Positions 1-7,522 of a stretch of DNA of 19,912 nt are shown piece after piece. The stretch's first letter is position 1. The number at the start of each line of letters is the position of its first letter. Position numbers and translations under genes: made by a program. Location of the stretch: NCBI GenBank assembly GCA_964622715.1, contig CAZURR010000047.1:1-19912 (forward strand), written 5' to 3'. The notes beneath the pieces are model-generated. The model saw nothing but the letters and a program-made list of their open reading frames with translations. It did no database searches and was not told where the DNA came from. The stretch is from Hyphomicrobium_A sp964622715. Lineage in GTDB: Bacteria > Pseudomonadota > Alphaproteobacteria > Rhizobiales > Hyphomicrobiaceae.

Positions 1-543
1 GGGGCGGTCAAGGCGGGCACGCCGATCGGCCAGGAGGCCAGCGCGATCATGGAGACCGGCGGCCTCGTCCCCGACGAGATCGTCATTAAGATTGTCGCTG
101 AGCGCATCTCCGCGCCTGATTGCGCCAACGGGTTCATTCTGGATGGCTTTCCTCGCACCCTCAAACAGGCCGCGGCGCTCGACAGCTTGTTGCAGTCCAA
201 GGGCAAGCAGATCGATGCGGTGATCGAGATCAAGGTGGATGATGCCATCCTGATCGACCGGATATCGGGGCGCTACATGTGCGCCGATTGCGGGGCCAGC
301 TATCACGATACCAATCACAAGCCGAAGGTGCCGGGTGTGTGTGACCGCTGCGGGTCGACCCAGTTCACCCGCCGCAAAGACGATAATGCCGAGACGGTCA
401 GAAACCGTCTGATGGCCTATTATCGCGAGACTTCGCCCCTCATCGGCTACTACTTCGCCAAGGGTAGGCTAAGTAGCGTCGACGGAATGGCCCCAATTCC
501 AGAGGTTGCCAGCCAAATCGAGGCGATATTGGCCAAGTGCTGA
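1..543 (+). CDS. adk: Adenylate kinase, 5'-truncated by the window edge
   Basis: Cytosolic enzyme catalysing ATP + AMP = 2 ADP. The frame is open from base 1 and the visible 180 residues start at about residue 37 of the usual protein. The N-terminal P-loop and first AMP-binding segment are therefore outside the window; the ATG at 49 is internal. Visible are the family segments GFILDGFPRT (fragment residues 44-53) and the LID domain. Four cysteines there (94, 97, 114 and 117 of the fragment, two CxxC pairs) form the zinc-type LID seen in many non-enteric bacteria. The total would be about 216 residues, normal for the long form. It lies just upstream of rpsM, as in other alphaproteobacterial alpha operons, where adk follows secY. 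The identification is firm; only the missing start limits it. Confidence 0.97.
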   Translation, partial: GAVKAGTPIGQEASAIMETGGLVPDEIVIKIVAERISAPDCANGFILDGFPRTLKQAAALDSLLQSKGKQIDAVIEIKVDDAILIDRISGRYMCADCGASYHDTNHKPKVPGVCDRCGSTQFTRRKDDNAETVRNRLMAYYRETSPLIGYYFAKGRLSSVDGMAPIPEVASQIEAILAKC

Positions 544-621
544 CTGCCGCAAAAAAGCCAATATGGGCGGATTGACGCAGACCTGTTGCTCGGTTACAAG
601 TCCGCGTTCCATAACGCACCC

Positions 622-712
622 TTGACAAGGCCTGGCTTGGAGGCTCGCCGGCCGGAGTGGTGCGTTTTTCGCGTGGGATTAATGCAGAGCGGGTGCCTGC
701 ATCCGGGATGCA
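622..712 (+). promoter_or_regulatory. rpsM leader: TTGACA element and 15-base palindrome
   Basis: The 207-base gap between adk and rpsM holds a consensus -35-like TTGACA at 622-627, but no recognisable -10 hexamer 16-18 bases further on. A perfect palindrome follows at 698-712 (TGCATCC, G, GGATGCA). Slightly wider pairing of GGGTGC at 691-696 with GCAACCC at 710-716 is possible with one bulge. The long gap and these elements suggest a separate promoter or leader control for rpsM-rpsK-rpoA-rplQ. The promoter is inferred; the palindrome is seen directly. Confidence 0.35.
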
Positions 713-750
713 ACCCGGGACGGTGACAACCCAGAATTCAGGAGAAAAGT

Positions 751-1122
751 GTGGCCCGTATCGCAGGCGTCAACATTCCGGCGCAGAAGCGCGTCGTCAT
801 CTCGCTTCAGTATATTCACGGGATCGGACGCAAGTTCGCAAAAGACATTTGTGGAAAAGTCGGCATTCCCGACGAGCGTCGCGTCAACCAGTTAACCGAT
901 GCCGAGGTTCTGCAGATCCGCGAGACGATCGATCGCGACTACCTAGTCGAGGGCGATTTGCGCCGTGAAGTAATCACCAACATCAAGCGCCTGATGGATC
1001 TGGGCTGCTACAGGGGGCTGCGTCATCGTAAAGGTCTGCCCGTGCGCGGCCAACGCACGCATACGAACGCGCGAACTCGCAAGGGCCCCGCAAAACCGAT
1101 CGCGGGAAAAAAGAAAGCTTAG
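751..1122 (+). CDS. rpsM: 30S ribosomal protein S13
   Basis: Protein of the small-subunit head that contacts the 50S subunit and the P-site tRNA. It has 123 residues, the normal length, and begins MARIAGVNIP as in the family. The helix-two-turn-helix-like segment YIHGIGR lies near residues 22-28. The conserved C-terminal RGLRHRKGLPVRGQRTHTNARTRKG-type region (quoted only in outline) is followed by a basic tail. The start is GTG at 751, chosen because AGGAGAA ends four to five bases upstream and because the family N-terminus begins there. It is the first gene of the rpsM-rpsK-rpoA-rplQ group, with rpsK 89 bases downstream. No anomaly was seen. Confidence 0.98.
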   Translation: MARIAGVNIPAQKRVVISLQYIHGIGRKFAKDICGKVGIPDERRVNQLTDAEVLQIRETIDRDYLVEGDLRREVITNIKRLMDLGCYRGLRHRKGLPVRGQRTHTNARTRKGPAKPIAGKKKA

Positions 1123-1211
1123 TGGTTCGATTCATTGGGGACTGCCGTCGGCGTGCCCCCTTTTGTGCATGACAGGATCCGCGCAAGTGCGGCCTTGGGA
1201 GACCTGACGAA

Positions 1212-1613
1212 ATGGCTAAAGAGCAGACCTCGGGGCGTGGCAAGGTTCGCCGTCGCGAGAAAAAGAACATAACGTCTGGCGTTGCCCACGTCAGCGCTTC
1301 GTTCAACAACACGATGATCACGATCACAGATGCTCAAGGCAACACGATCGCTTGGTCCTCGTCGGGAACAAAAGGATTCAAGGGCTCGCGCAAGTCGACA
1401 CCCTATGCCGCGCAGGTTGCGGCGGAGGATGCCGGCAAAAAGGCGATGGAGCATGGCATGAAGATCCTGGAGGTCCAAGTGTGCGGTCCAGGATCTGGCC
1501 GCGAGTCAGCGCTGCGCGCACTGCAGGCCGTCGGTTTTCAGATCACCGCCATTCGAGACGTGACGCCCATTCCGCATAACGGCTGCCGGCCGCGCAAGCG
1601 CCGGCGTGTTTGA
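1212..1613 (+). CDS. rpsK: 30S ribosomal protein S11
   Basis: Small-subunit platform protein that helps form the mRNA exit region. It has 133 residues. The family core is present: GVAHVSASFNNT near residues 22-33, the glycine-rich GPGSGRESALRAL near 96-108, and a C-terminal arginine-rich PHNGCRPRKRRRV. The ATG at 1212 is preceded by GGGAGA about eight bases upstream. rpsD (S4), which follows rpsK in enterobacteria, is absent between rpsK and rpoA, as is usual in alphaproteobacteria. S4-mediated control of the enterobacterial type is therefore unlikely to act here. Confidence 0.98.
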   Translation: MAKEQTSGRGKVRRREKKNITSGVAHVSASFNNTMITITDAQGNTIAWSSSGTKGFKGSRKSTPYAAQVAAEDAGKKAMEHGMKILEVQVCGPGSGRESALRALQAVGFQITAIRDVTPIPHNGCRPRKRRRV

Positions 1614-1623
1614 TTTGCCGTGC

Positions 1624-1718
1624 GGCTGGCAAGTGCCAGCCCCGGTTTTCAGATCGCCATTTGTGGCGATCCGATATTCCACTGATGCGTCTGCGTATTT
1701 CACTGACGCAGGCGACGC
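1624..1718 (+). promoter_or_regulatory. Three consecutive hairpins between rpsK and rpoA
   Basis: The 122-base rpsK-rpoA gap is almost filled by inverted repeats. Hairpin 1 has GGCTGGCA at 1624-1631 pairing with TGCCAGCC at 1634-1641, perfect over 8 bp, with a short T-run (GGTTTT) just after. Hairpin 2 has GATCGCCA at 1652-1659 pairing with TGGCGATC at 1664-1671, perfect over 8 bp with loop TTTG. Hairpin 3 has CTGCGT at 1691-1696 pairing with ACGCAG at 1706-1711; outer GCGTC/GACGC pairing is possible to 1718. The structure is seen directly. A role in partial termination, RNA processing or adjusting rpoA output against ribosomal proteins is inferred. Confidence 0.6.
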
Positions 1719-1735
1719 GCTAAGCGAGGATCCCC

Positions 1736-2761
1736 GTGGTAAACGTGCTGCAAAAGAACTGGCAAGACCTGATCAAGCCGACCAAGCTCGAGATAACTCC
1801 AGGCCGAGACCGCAATAAGCTAGCTACAGTCGTTGCCGAGCCGCTGGAGCGTGGTTTCGGCATGACGCTTGGCAACGCGCTGCGGCGCGTGTTGCTGTCA
1901 TCGCTGCAGGGCGCGGCCATCAAGACCGTGCAGATCGACGGTGTTCTGCACGAGTTCTCCTCGATCCCAGGGGTGCGAGAGGATGTGACCAATATCATCC
2001 TCAACATCAAAGAGATTGCTCTGCGCGTGCACTCTGAGGGTGTGAAGCGCATGGTTCTGAAGAAAGAGGGCGGTGGGCCGGCGCGCGCCAAGGACATCGA
2101 GGTGGGTTCGGACGTCGAGATCCTCAACCCGGATCATGTCATCTGCACGCTCGACGAAGGCGCCTCGATCCGCATGGAGTTCATTGCCGACATGGGCAAG
2201 GGCTACGTGCCGGCCGAGCGCAACCGTCCCGAGGATGCACCGATTGGCCTGATCATGGTCGACAGCCTCTACAGCCCGGTCAAGAAGGTTTCCTACAAGG
2301 TTGAGAACACACGCGAAGGCCAGATCCTCGACTACGACAAGCTGACTCTGGCGGTGGAGACGGACGGTTCGGTGAAGGCGGAAGACGCGGTGGCACTCGC
2401 TGCGCGCATCCTGCAGGATCAGTTGGCTGTCTTCATCAACTTTGAGGAGCCCAAAAAACCTGTCGAGGAAGCGCGCCATCCCGAACTTGCGTTCAATGCG
2501 GCGCTTTTGAAGAAGGTCGACGAGCTGGAGCTCTCAGTACGCTCCGCCAATTGCTTGAAGAATGACAACATCGTGTATATCGGCGACCTTATCCAAAAGA
2601 CCGAGGCAGAAATGTTGAGGACGCCGAATTTTGGGCGAAAGTCGCTGAACGAGATCAAAGAGGTCTTGGCCTCCATGGGGCTTCACCTTGGCATGGATGT
2701 GCCTAACTGGCCGCCTGACAACATTGAGGAGCTGGCCAAGCGCTTCGAAGATCAATATTGA
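1736..2761 (+). CDS. rpoA: DNA-directed RNA polymerase subunit alpha
   Basis: Alpha dimer that scaffolds RNA polymerase assembly and whose C-terminal domain contacts UP elements and activators. It has 341 residues, as usual for alphaproteobacteria. The N-terminal domain (about residues 1-235) carries GFGMTLGNALRRVLLSSL-type assembly helices near 40-57. After a linker, the C-terminal domain (about 250-325) carries LSVRSANCLKNDNI and the NFGRKSLNEI helix-hairpin-helix region. The GTG start at 1736 has GCGAGGA about six to eight bases upstream. QKNW, which family members show near their N-terminus, follows a few residues in. rplQ follows after 116 bases. Confidence 0.98.
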   Translation: MVNVLQKNWQDLIKPTKLEITPGRDRNKLATVVAEPLERGFGMTLGNALRRVLLSSLQGAAIKTVQIDGVLHEFSSIPGVREDVTNIILNIKEIALRVHSEGVKRMVLKKEGGGPARAKDIEVGSDVEILNPDHVICTLDEGASIRMEFIADMGKGYVPAERNRPEDAPIGLIMVDSLYSPVKKVSYKVENTREGQILDYDKLTLAVETDGSVKAEDAVALAARILQDQLAVFINFEEPKKPVEEARHPELAFNAALLKKVDELELSVRSANCLKNDNIVYIGDLIQKTEAEMLRTPNFGRKSLNEIKEVLASMGLHLGMDVPNWPPDNIEELAKRFEDQY

Positions 2762-2832
2762 GCGGATACTATCGGCACTAGGTAGACAGGAGGCCCTACT
2801 TCCGAATTTGGCACGACCCAAATCCAAAAAAC

Positions 2833-2852
2833 GCGAGGCAGCAGAACCTCGC
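2833..2852 (+). promoter_or_regulatory. Hairpin in the rpoA-rplQ gap
   Basis: GCGAGG (2833-2838) pairs perfectly with CCTCGC (2847-2852) around an 8-base loop, about 14 bases before the rplQ ribosome-binding site. There is no T-run, so it is not a classical terminator. It may be a processing or stability element. Confidence 0.35.
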
Positions 2853-2877
2853 CATTCCACAACAAAAGGGAAATGAC

Positions 2878-3303
2878 ATGCGACACAAAAAGATGGGGCG
2901 GCGCTTCAGCCGCGATAGCGGACACCGCCAGGCCATGTTTTCCAACATGGCAGCCTCTCTTATTCGGCACGAACAGATCGTAACGACTCTGCCCAAGGCC
3001 AAAGATCTCAAGCGCGTGATGGACAAGTACATCACGCTCGCCAAGCGCGGAGACCTGAATTCCCGGCGGCTCGCCGCCAGCCGGCTGCGCGACGAGGACA
3101 TGGTTAAGAAGCTTTTCGATACGCTGGCCCCCCGCTACAAGGACCGCTCCGGCGGCTATACGCGTGTACTTAAGGCCGGCTTCCGCTACGGCGACAATGC
3201 ACCTCGCGCCGTGATCGAACTGGTGGACCGTGACCCCTCCGTTAAGGGCAAAGAGGACAAGGAGCGGCACGAAGCCTCTCTATCCGAGCAAGCTGAAAGC
3301 TGA
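2878..3303 (+). CDS. rplQ: 50S ribosomal protein L17
   Basis: Large-subunit protein near the peptide exit tunnel. It has 141 residues, with the N-terminal core RHKKMGRRFSR, GHRQAMFSNM and the RHEQIVTTLPKAKDLKR region typical of L17. The C-terminal tail from about residue 118 is hydrophilic and charged, and longer than in E. coli L17, as is common in alphaproteobacteria. The ATG at 2878 is preceded by AAAGGG. It is the last gene of the ribosomal operon, and a strong hairpin terminator follows 23 bases after its stop. Confidence 0.98.
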   Translation: MRHKKMGRRFSRDSGHRQAMFSNMAASLIRHEQIVTTLPKAKDLKRVMDKYITLAKRGDLNSRRLAASRLRDEDMVKKLFDTLAPRYKDRSGGYTRVLKAGFRYGDNAPRAVIELVDRDPSVKGKEDKERHEASLSEQAES

Positions 3304-3326
3304 TCGAACGCTAATCTGCGTCCTGA

Positions 3327-3360
3327 CGCCCCGGTGCTTACCTTACCGGGGCGCTATTTG
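3327..3360 (+). terminator. Rho-independent-type terminator of the alpha operon
   Basis: CGCCCCGGT (3327-3335) pairs perfectly over 9 bp with ACCGGGGCG (3345-3353) around a 9-base loop, followed by the moderately T-rich CTATTTGTTC. Its position just after rplQ and before an unrelated gene supports termination of the ribosomal operon. Confidence 0.8.
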
Positions 3361-3471
3361 TTCACGCGCTACGCTGAATAGCGTTAGCATCAACGGTCGC
3401 CCAAGCGAGACCGCCCGTGGGAGGCCAAGGCAGCGCAAGATCAAATACTCCAGCGACGTTAGGGAGAGGAC

Positions 3472-4500
3472 ATGACCACCCCAAAAGTTCTCGTCACAGG
3501 AGCGTCAGGCTTCATCGCCAAGCACTGCATTGCCGAACTGTTGCGGCGTGACTTCCTCGTGTGCGGAACACTGCGCGATCCTGGTCGAGCCGACAACGTA
3601 CGCCGCATCATCGATCGGACAGGAGTCGATGCGAGCTCCGTCAACTTCGTCGCCGCCTGTCTGTTAAATGATGATGGATGGGACAAGGCGATGGAAGGCT
3701 GCAGTTACGTGCTGCACATCGCATCGCCATTTCCATTGAAGGAGGAAGGTGAACCTAACGACGTCATTCGTCCCGCGCGCGAAGGAACGCTGCGCGTGCT
3801 TGAGGCAGCCACACGAGCCGGGGTCAAGCGCGTTGTGCAAACCTCGTCCATCGTGGCGATCTCGCTGCCTTGGCCCGAGGCGCCATTGGGGTATGTGTTT
3901 TCCGAGGGGGACTGGACGAATCCGGAGCGCCCCGACCTTACCGCCTACGTGATCTCTAAGACGCTCGCAGAGCGCGCGGCATGGGATTTCGTCAAAGGGC
4001 AGGCGGACGCGCCAGAGCTTGCTGTCGTCAATCCCGCATTCGTCCTGGGACCTGCGCTCGACCCTGACCTCTCAACGTCTCACGAGGTCTTGCGGTTGAT
4101 GGGCACAGGGGCCTATCCGGCCGCGCCGAAGGTTGGCTTTCCCGTGAGCGACGTTCGTGACGTCGCCGTGACGCACGCACTAGCAATGGTCAATCCACAA
4201 GCCTCCGGGCAGCGGTTCCTCTCGACCAATGGCTACTTGCGGCTGATCGATCTGGGACGCCTGATGGTGGACGTGCTGCCGGATCTGAAATCGAAGGCGC
4301 CGAAACTTGAGATGCCCGATTTTCTCGTTCGCGGGCTTTCGCTCATTGACCGGCGCCTCAAGGCCGTTCTCCCCGATCTTGGGCATCCCCGGCCCGTGTC
4401 GAATGCCAAGGCCGCGAAAGTCCTTGGCCAATCGTTCCATTCGGCAGAGGAAGCAGTAACGTCCGCCACCGAAAGCCTGCGGAAACTTCGCCTCATTTAG
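3472..4500 (+). CDS. NAD(P)-dependent extended-SDR reductase/epimerase
   Basis: Cytosolic oxidoreductase of the extended short-chain dehydrogenase family, closest in style to dihydroflavonol-4-reductase or aldehyde-reductase-like proteins. It has 342 residues. The N-terminal Rossmann motif TGASGFIA spans residues 9-16. The catalytic residues are visible: TSS at 124-126 and the YxxxK pair Y159/K163. The substrate is unknown. The ATG at 3472 has a strong AGGGAGAGGA just upstream. The gene stands alone after the ribosomal terminator, with 196 bases before the protease gene. The family is firm; the exact reaction cannot be read from the sequence. Confidence 0.9.
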   Translation: MTTPKVLVTGASGFIAKHCIAELLRRDFLVCGTLRDPGRADNVRRIIDRTGVDASSVNFVAACLLNDDGWDKAMEGCSYVLHIASPFPLKEEGEPNDVIRPAREGTLRVLEAATRAGVKRVVQTSSIVAISLPWPEAPLGYVFSEGDWTNPERPDLTAYVISKTLAERAAWDFVKGQADAPELAVVNPAFVLGPALDPDLSTSHEVLRLMGTGAYPAAPKVGFPVSDVRDVAVTHALAMVNPQASGQRFLSTNGYLRLIDLGRLMVDVLPDLKSKAPKLEMPDFLVRGLSLIDRRLKAVLPDLGHPRPVSNAKAAKVLGQSFHSAEEAVTSATESLRKLRLI

Positions 4501-4637
4501 GCGCTGAATTTGGCGAAGCTCGGAGCCCTGTGCCGGCCTTGTTATGGCCTTTTGAGCGGCAATGATCGGTGTTCGCCCCGAATCTTCGCCGGCTTGGCGC
4601 TAATTTGGCGGGGCTTCCGCCGCCTTAGGTGCTGTCT

Positions 4638-4667
4638 TATACAACGTGCGATTGCTTGCCATCGCAC
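4638..4667 (+). promoter_or_regulatory. Promoter-like TATACA and 5'-UTR hairpin before the protease gene
   Basis: TATACA at 4638-4643 resembles a -10 box but lacks a convincing -35. It is followed by a perfect 7-bp inverted repeat, GTGCGAT (4646-4652) and ATCGCAC (4661-4667), with an 8-base loop. The hairpin ends 29 bases before the chosen ATG at 4697. It could affect mRNA stability or translation of the protease. The repeat is seen; the promoter and function are inferred. Confidence 0.35.
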
Positions 4668-4696
4668 CTCACGCAGAAGATCAGGAATTTGAACGT

Positions 4697-6133
4697 ATGA
4701 CGTGTTTGCGGACGCTTCAGTTGGTTCATGCTCAAATGGGCGCGTTGGCTTTGGGGTGCGCGGTTCTGGCCGCGCTCCATGCGCCTGCGTTCGCCCAGAG
4801 GCGGGAGCCGCCTGCATCGCGGGCGGCGATGCAATACTCGTTCTCGCCCATCGTGCGCCAGGCGGCACCGGCCGTCGTCAATGTCTATGTGCGCTCACGT
4901 GTACGCACATCCGCATCACCCTTCGCGAACCATCCCATCTTCCGCGAGTTCTTCGGTAAGAACTTCGGGCTGCCTCGCGAGCGGGTGCTAAGCTCGCTGG
5001 GATCGGGTGTCATTATTAGTCCCGAGGGCGTTATCGTTACCAACACGCACGTGATCAAGGGACGTGGTGAGACCGAGATCCGCGTGGCGCTAGCTGATAA
5101 ACGCGAGTTTGACGCAAGGGTCGTGGCGCAAGATGAGAAAACCGATATTGCGGTGCTCAAGATCGAGAACGGCGGAGAGGAATTCCCTTACTTGGACTAC
5201 GCAAATTCCGACAAGCTCGAAGTCGGCGATCTGGTTCTGGCAATTGGTAATCCGTTTGGCGTTGGGCAGACCGTGACGAGCGGGATTATCTCCGCGCTGA
5301 CGCGCACGGAAGTGGCGCGCTCGGACCGGCAGGTCTTCATCCAGACGGACGCGGCGATCAATCCCGGCAATTCCGGCGGTGCCCTGGTCGACATGAGGGG
5401 TAAGCTTGTCGGAATCAACACGATGATCTTTTCGCGCTCCGGCGGCTCGGTGGGAATCGGATTTGCGATCCCGTCAAACCTTGTGCAGCTTTATGTCGAT
5501 AGCGCGCTTTCAGGCCATAAAATTGAACGACCTTGGCTGGGTGCGCAGCTCGATACCGTCAAGCGCGAGATGGCAGAAGGTTTGGGGCTGTCGCGCATCG
5601 CCGGCGCCGTCATCGTGCGCCTGACAAACCGTGGTCCGGCGTCGAGTGCAGGGCTTAGACTGGGCGACGTGATTGTGCGTGTGGACGACTTTGAGGTGAC
5701 GAATGCCCGCTCAGTGCACTACCGGTTAACGACCCGCGGTGTGGGCAAGACCTCGCGGCTTCAGGTCATCCGCAAGGGGAAGCGGATTGAAATCGATCTT
5801 CCTCTGGAGCCCGCACCCAAGCCGGGCCCTGACGACGTGCGCAACCTTTCCGGTGACCATCCCTTCGATGGCGCGCGCGTGTCGAACATACTGCCAAGCG
5901 TGGCCGATGAGTTCGGGCTGCAAGAGACGGAAGGCGTCGTCATTATTGCGGTGCGTAGCGGCGGCGTGGCCGCCCGCCTGGGATTCCGGCCGGGAGACGT
6001 GATTGTGAAGGTAGGGCAGAAAGATATTTTGGATGTGGTGATGCTGGACGAGGTAACCAGGACTTCGCAGCCCGTGTGGCGTCTGGCCATCAAACGTGGT
6101 GGTCGCATGATTGATCTTACGTTTCGAGGATAG
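4697..6133 (+). CDS. DegP/DegQ-type periplasmic serine endoprotease with two PDZ domains
   Basis: HtrA-family protease/chaperone for misfolded envelope proteins. It has 478 residues from the ATG at 4697. A signal peptide is visible: a hydrophobic run of about residues 14-29 ends in APAFA before QRREPP. The trypsin-like domain carries His118 (NTHVI), Asp150 (KTDIAVLKI) and Ser226 (NPGNSGGALV). PDZ1 lies at about 281-368 and PDZ2 at about 393-478. The loop after the signal peptide is short, more like DegQ or DegS than E. coli DegP. The start at 4697 is preferred over GTG at 4646 because AGGA lies about ten bases upstream and the signal peptide then begins correctly; the longer form would also run through a hairpin. 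rarA starts 5 bases after the stop, so the two are probably cotranscribed. Confidence 0.93.
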   Translation: MTCLRTLQLVHAQMGALALGCAVLAALHAPAFAQRREPPASRAAMQYSFSPIVRQAAPAVVNVYVRSRVRTSASPFANHPIFREFFGKNFGLPRERVLSSLGSGVIISPEGVIVTNTHVIKGRGETEIRVALADKREFDARVVAQDEKTDIAVLKIENGGEEFPYLDYANSDKLEVGDLVLAIGNPFGVGQTVTSGIISALTRTEVARSDRQVFIQTDAAINPGNSGGALVDMRGKLVGINTMIFSRSGGSVGIGFAIPSNLVQLYVDSALSGHKIERPWLGAQLDTVKREMAEGLGLSRIAGAVIVRLTNRGPASSAGLRLGDVIVRVDDFEVTNARSVHYRLTTRGVGKTSRLQVIRKGKRIEIDLPLEPAPKPGPDDVRNLSGDHPFDGARVSNILPSVADEFGLQETEGVVIIAVRSGGVAARLGFRPGDVIVKVGQKDILDVVMLDEVTRTSQPVWRLAIKRGGRMIDLTFRG

Positions 6134-6138
6134 CAATC

Positions 6139-7458
6139 GTGGCCACGCTGTTCGAAGCCGCAGGTCTGGAAAAGGGCGCTCCGCGCCCGCTGGCGGACCG
6201 GCTACGGCCAAAGTCATTGGCTGAGGTTGTCGGTCAAGATCATCTTGTCGGTACGCAGGGCGCGCTGACGCGCATGCTGAGAGGCGGCCGCCTTTCCAGC
6301 TTAATCCTTTGGGGACCTCCCGGTTCAGGCAAGACGACGGTCGCGCGCCTGTTGGCCAATGAGACGCAGCTGGAATTTGAACAGCTTTCAGCGATCTTTT
6401 CCGGCGTGCAGGACCTGCGCAAGGCGTTCGAGCGTGCGAAGGCGCGCCGTGAGCAGGGTAAGGGGACGCTGCTTTTCATCGATGAAATTCACCGCTTCAA
6501 CCGTGCGCAACAGGACAGTTTCCTGCCGCACATGGAAGACGGGACGATCACCCTTGTTGGCGCAACGACCGAGAACCCCTCGTTCGAGCTAAACGGAGCC
6601 GTTCTGAGCCGCGCTTCGGTGCTGGTGTTCCACCGTCTCGGCGAGACCGCGCTTGAACAACTGCTAAGGCGTGCTGAGCAAGAGGAGGGCCGCCCGCTTC
6701 CCCTCGATGCGGACGGGAGGGAGGCACTCGTTGCGATGGCCGACGGAGACGGCCGCGCGGCCATCAATCTTGTAGAAGACGTGTTCACGGCCACCACACG
6801 GGGCGGGGGCATGCTCGATCGCGAGGCTCTTGCTGACCTCGTGCAACGGCGCGCGCCGATATATGACAAGTCGAGCGAAGCTCACTACAATCTCATAAGC
6901 GCGCTGCACAAGTCGGTGCGCGGCTCTGACCCGGATGCGGCGCTGTATTGGCTCGCTCGTATGCTGGATGGTGGCGAGGACAGGCTCTTTCTGGCCCGCC
7001 GTTTGGTGCGTATGGCGGTGGAAGACATTGGTCTTGCCGATCCTCAGGCTGTTGTGCAGGCGCTTGCTGCTAAGGACACGTGTGACTTTCTCGGCAGTCC
7101 CGAAGGCGAACTGGCGCTAGCGCAGGCGACGATCTATCTGGCAACGGCACCAAAATCGAACGGGGCCTATGTCGCCTACAAAGCGGCAATGCGTGCCGCA
7201 AAGGAACACGGCTCGTTGAGTCCGCCCAAGCACATCCTTAATGCGCCGACCAAGCTCATGGAGGCGGAGGGGTACGGCGCTGGCTACGACTACGATCACA
7301 ACACACAAGAGGGTTTTTCAGGTCAGAGCTACTTTCCCGATGAGATGGACGAGCGCCCGCAATTCTATGATCCGCCGGACCGGGGCTATGAGCGCGAGAT
7401 CACAAAACGGCTTGAACACTGGGCGAAGCTGCGCCGCGCGCGCAATGAGGGGCGCTAG
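6139..7458 (+). CDS. rarA: Replication-associated recombination protein A (RarA/MgsA AAA+ ATPase)
   Basis: AAA+ ATPase related to clamp-loader subunits and eukaryotic Mgs1/WRNIP1, acting at stalled replication forks. It has 439 residues, normal for the family. Walker A is GPPGSGKT at residues 59-66 and Walker B is LLFIDE at 111-116, followed by IHRFNRAQQD. The sensor-1 region is GATTENPSFE at 141-150. The C-terminal tetramerisation/helical domain shows the family's DPDAALYWLARML and GQSYFPDEM-type segments. The GTG at 6139 has CGAGGA nine to fourteen bases upstream, overlapping the end of the protease gene, which implies translational coupling. Confidence 0.95.
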   Translation: MATLFEAAGLEKGAPRPLADRLRPKSLAEVVGQDHLVGTQGALTRMLRGGRLSSLILWGPPGSGKTTVARLLANETQLEFEQLSAIFSGVQDLRKAFERAKARREQGKGTLLFIDEIHRFNRAQQDSFLPHMEDGTITLVGATTENPSFELNGAVLSRASVLVFHRLGETALEQLLRRAEQEEGRPLPLDADGREALVAMADGDGRAAINLVEDVFTATTRGGGMLDREALADLVQRRAPIYDKSSEAHYNLISALHKSVRGSDPDAALYWLARMLDGGEDRLFLARRLVRMAVEDIGLADPQAVVQALAAKDTCDFLGSPEGELALAQATIYLATAPKSNGAYVAYKAAMRAAKEHGSLSPPKHILNAPTKLMEAEGYGAGYDYDHNTQEGFSGQSYFPDEMDERPQFYDPPDRGYEREITKRLEHWAKLRRARNEGR

Positions 7459-7522
7459 GCGTCTACCAGGGGCAATCATAGCCTAGAAGATCGGCGCAGT
7501 CGGAAATGCGTTGGAGGTGGCT

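Noticed and set aside
657..968. Plus-strand frame of 103 residues at the rpsM start
   Set aside because: Shadow of rpsM in another frame, with Arg-rich composition and no family.
4535..4555. GGCC-loop-GGCC-TTTT as terminator of the SDR gene
   Set aside because: Only a 4-bp stem; too weak to call.
4510..4692. Small plus-strand frame between the SDR gene and the protease gene
   Set aside because: Cys/Arg-rich, no ribosome-binding site, overlaps the leader hairpin; looks like non-coding DNA.
4646..4696. Longer protease start at GTG 4646
   Set aside because: It would place 17 charged residues before a proper signal peptide and runs through a hairpin; the ATG at 4697 has AGGA upstream.
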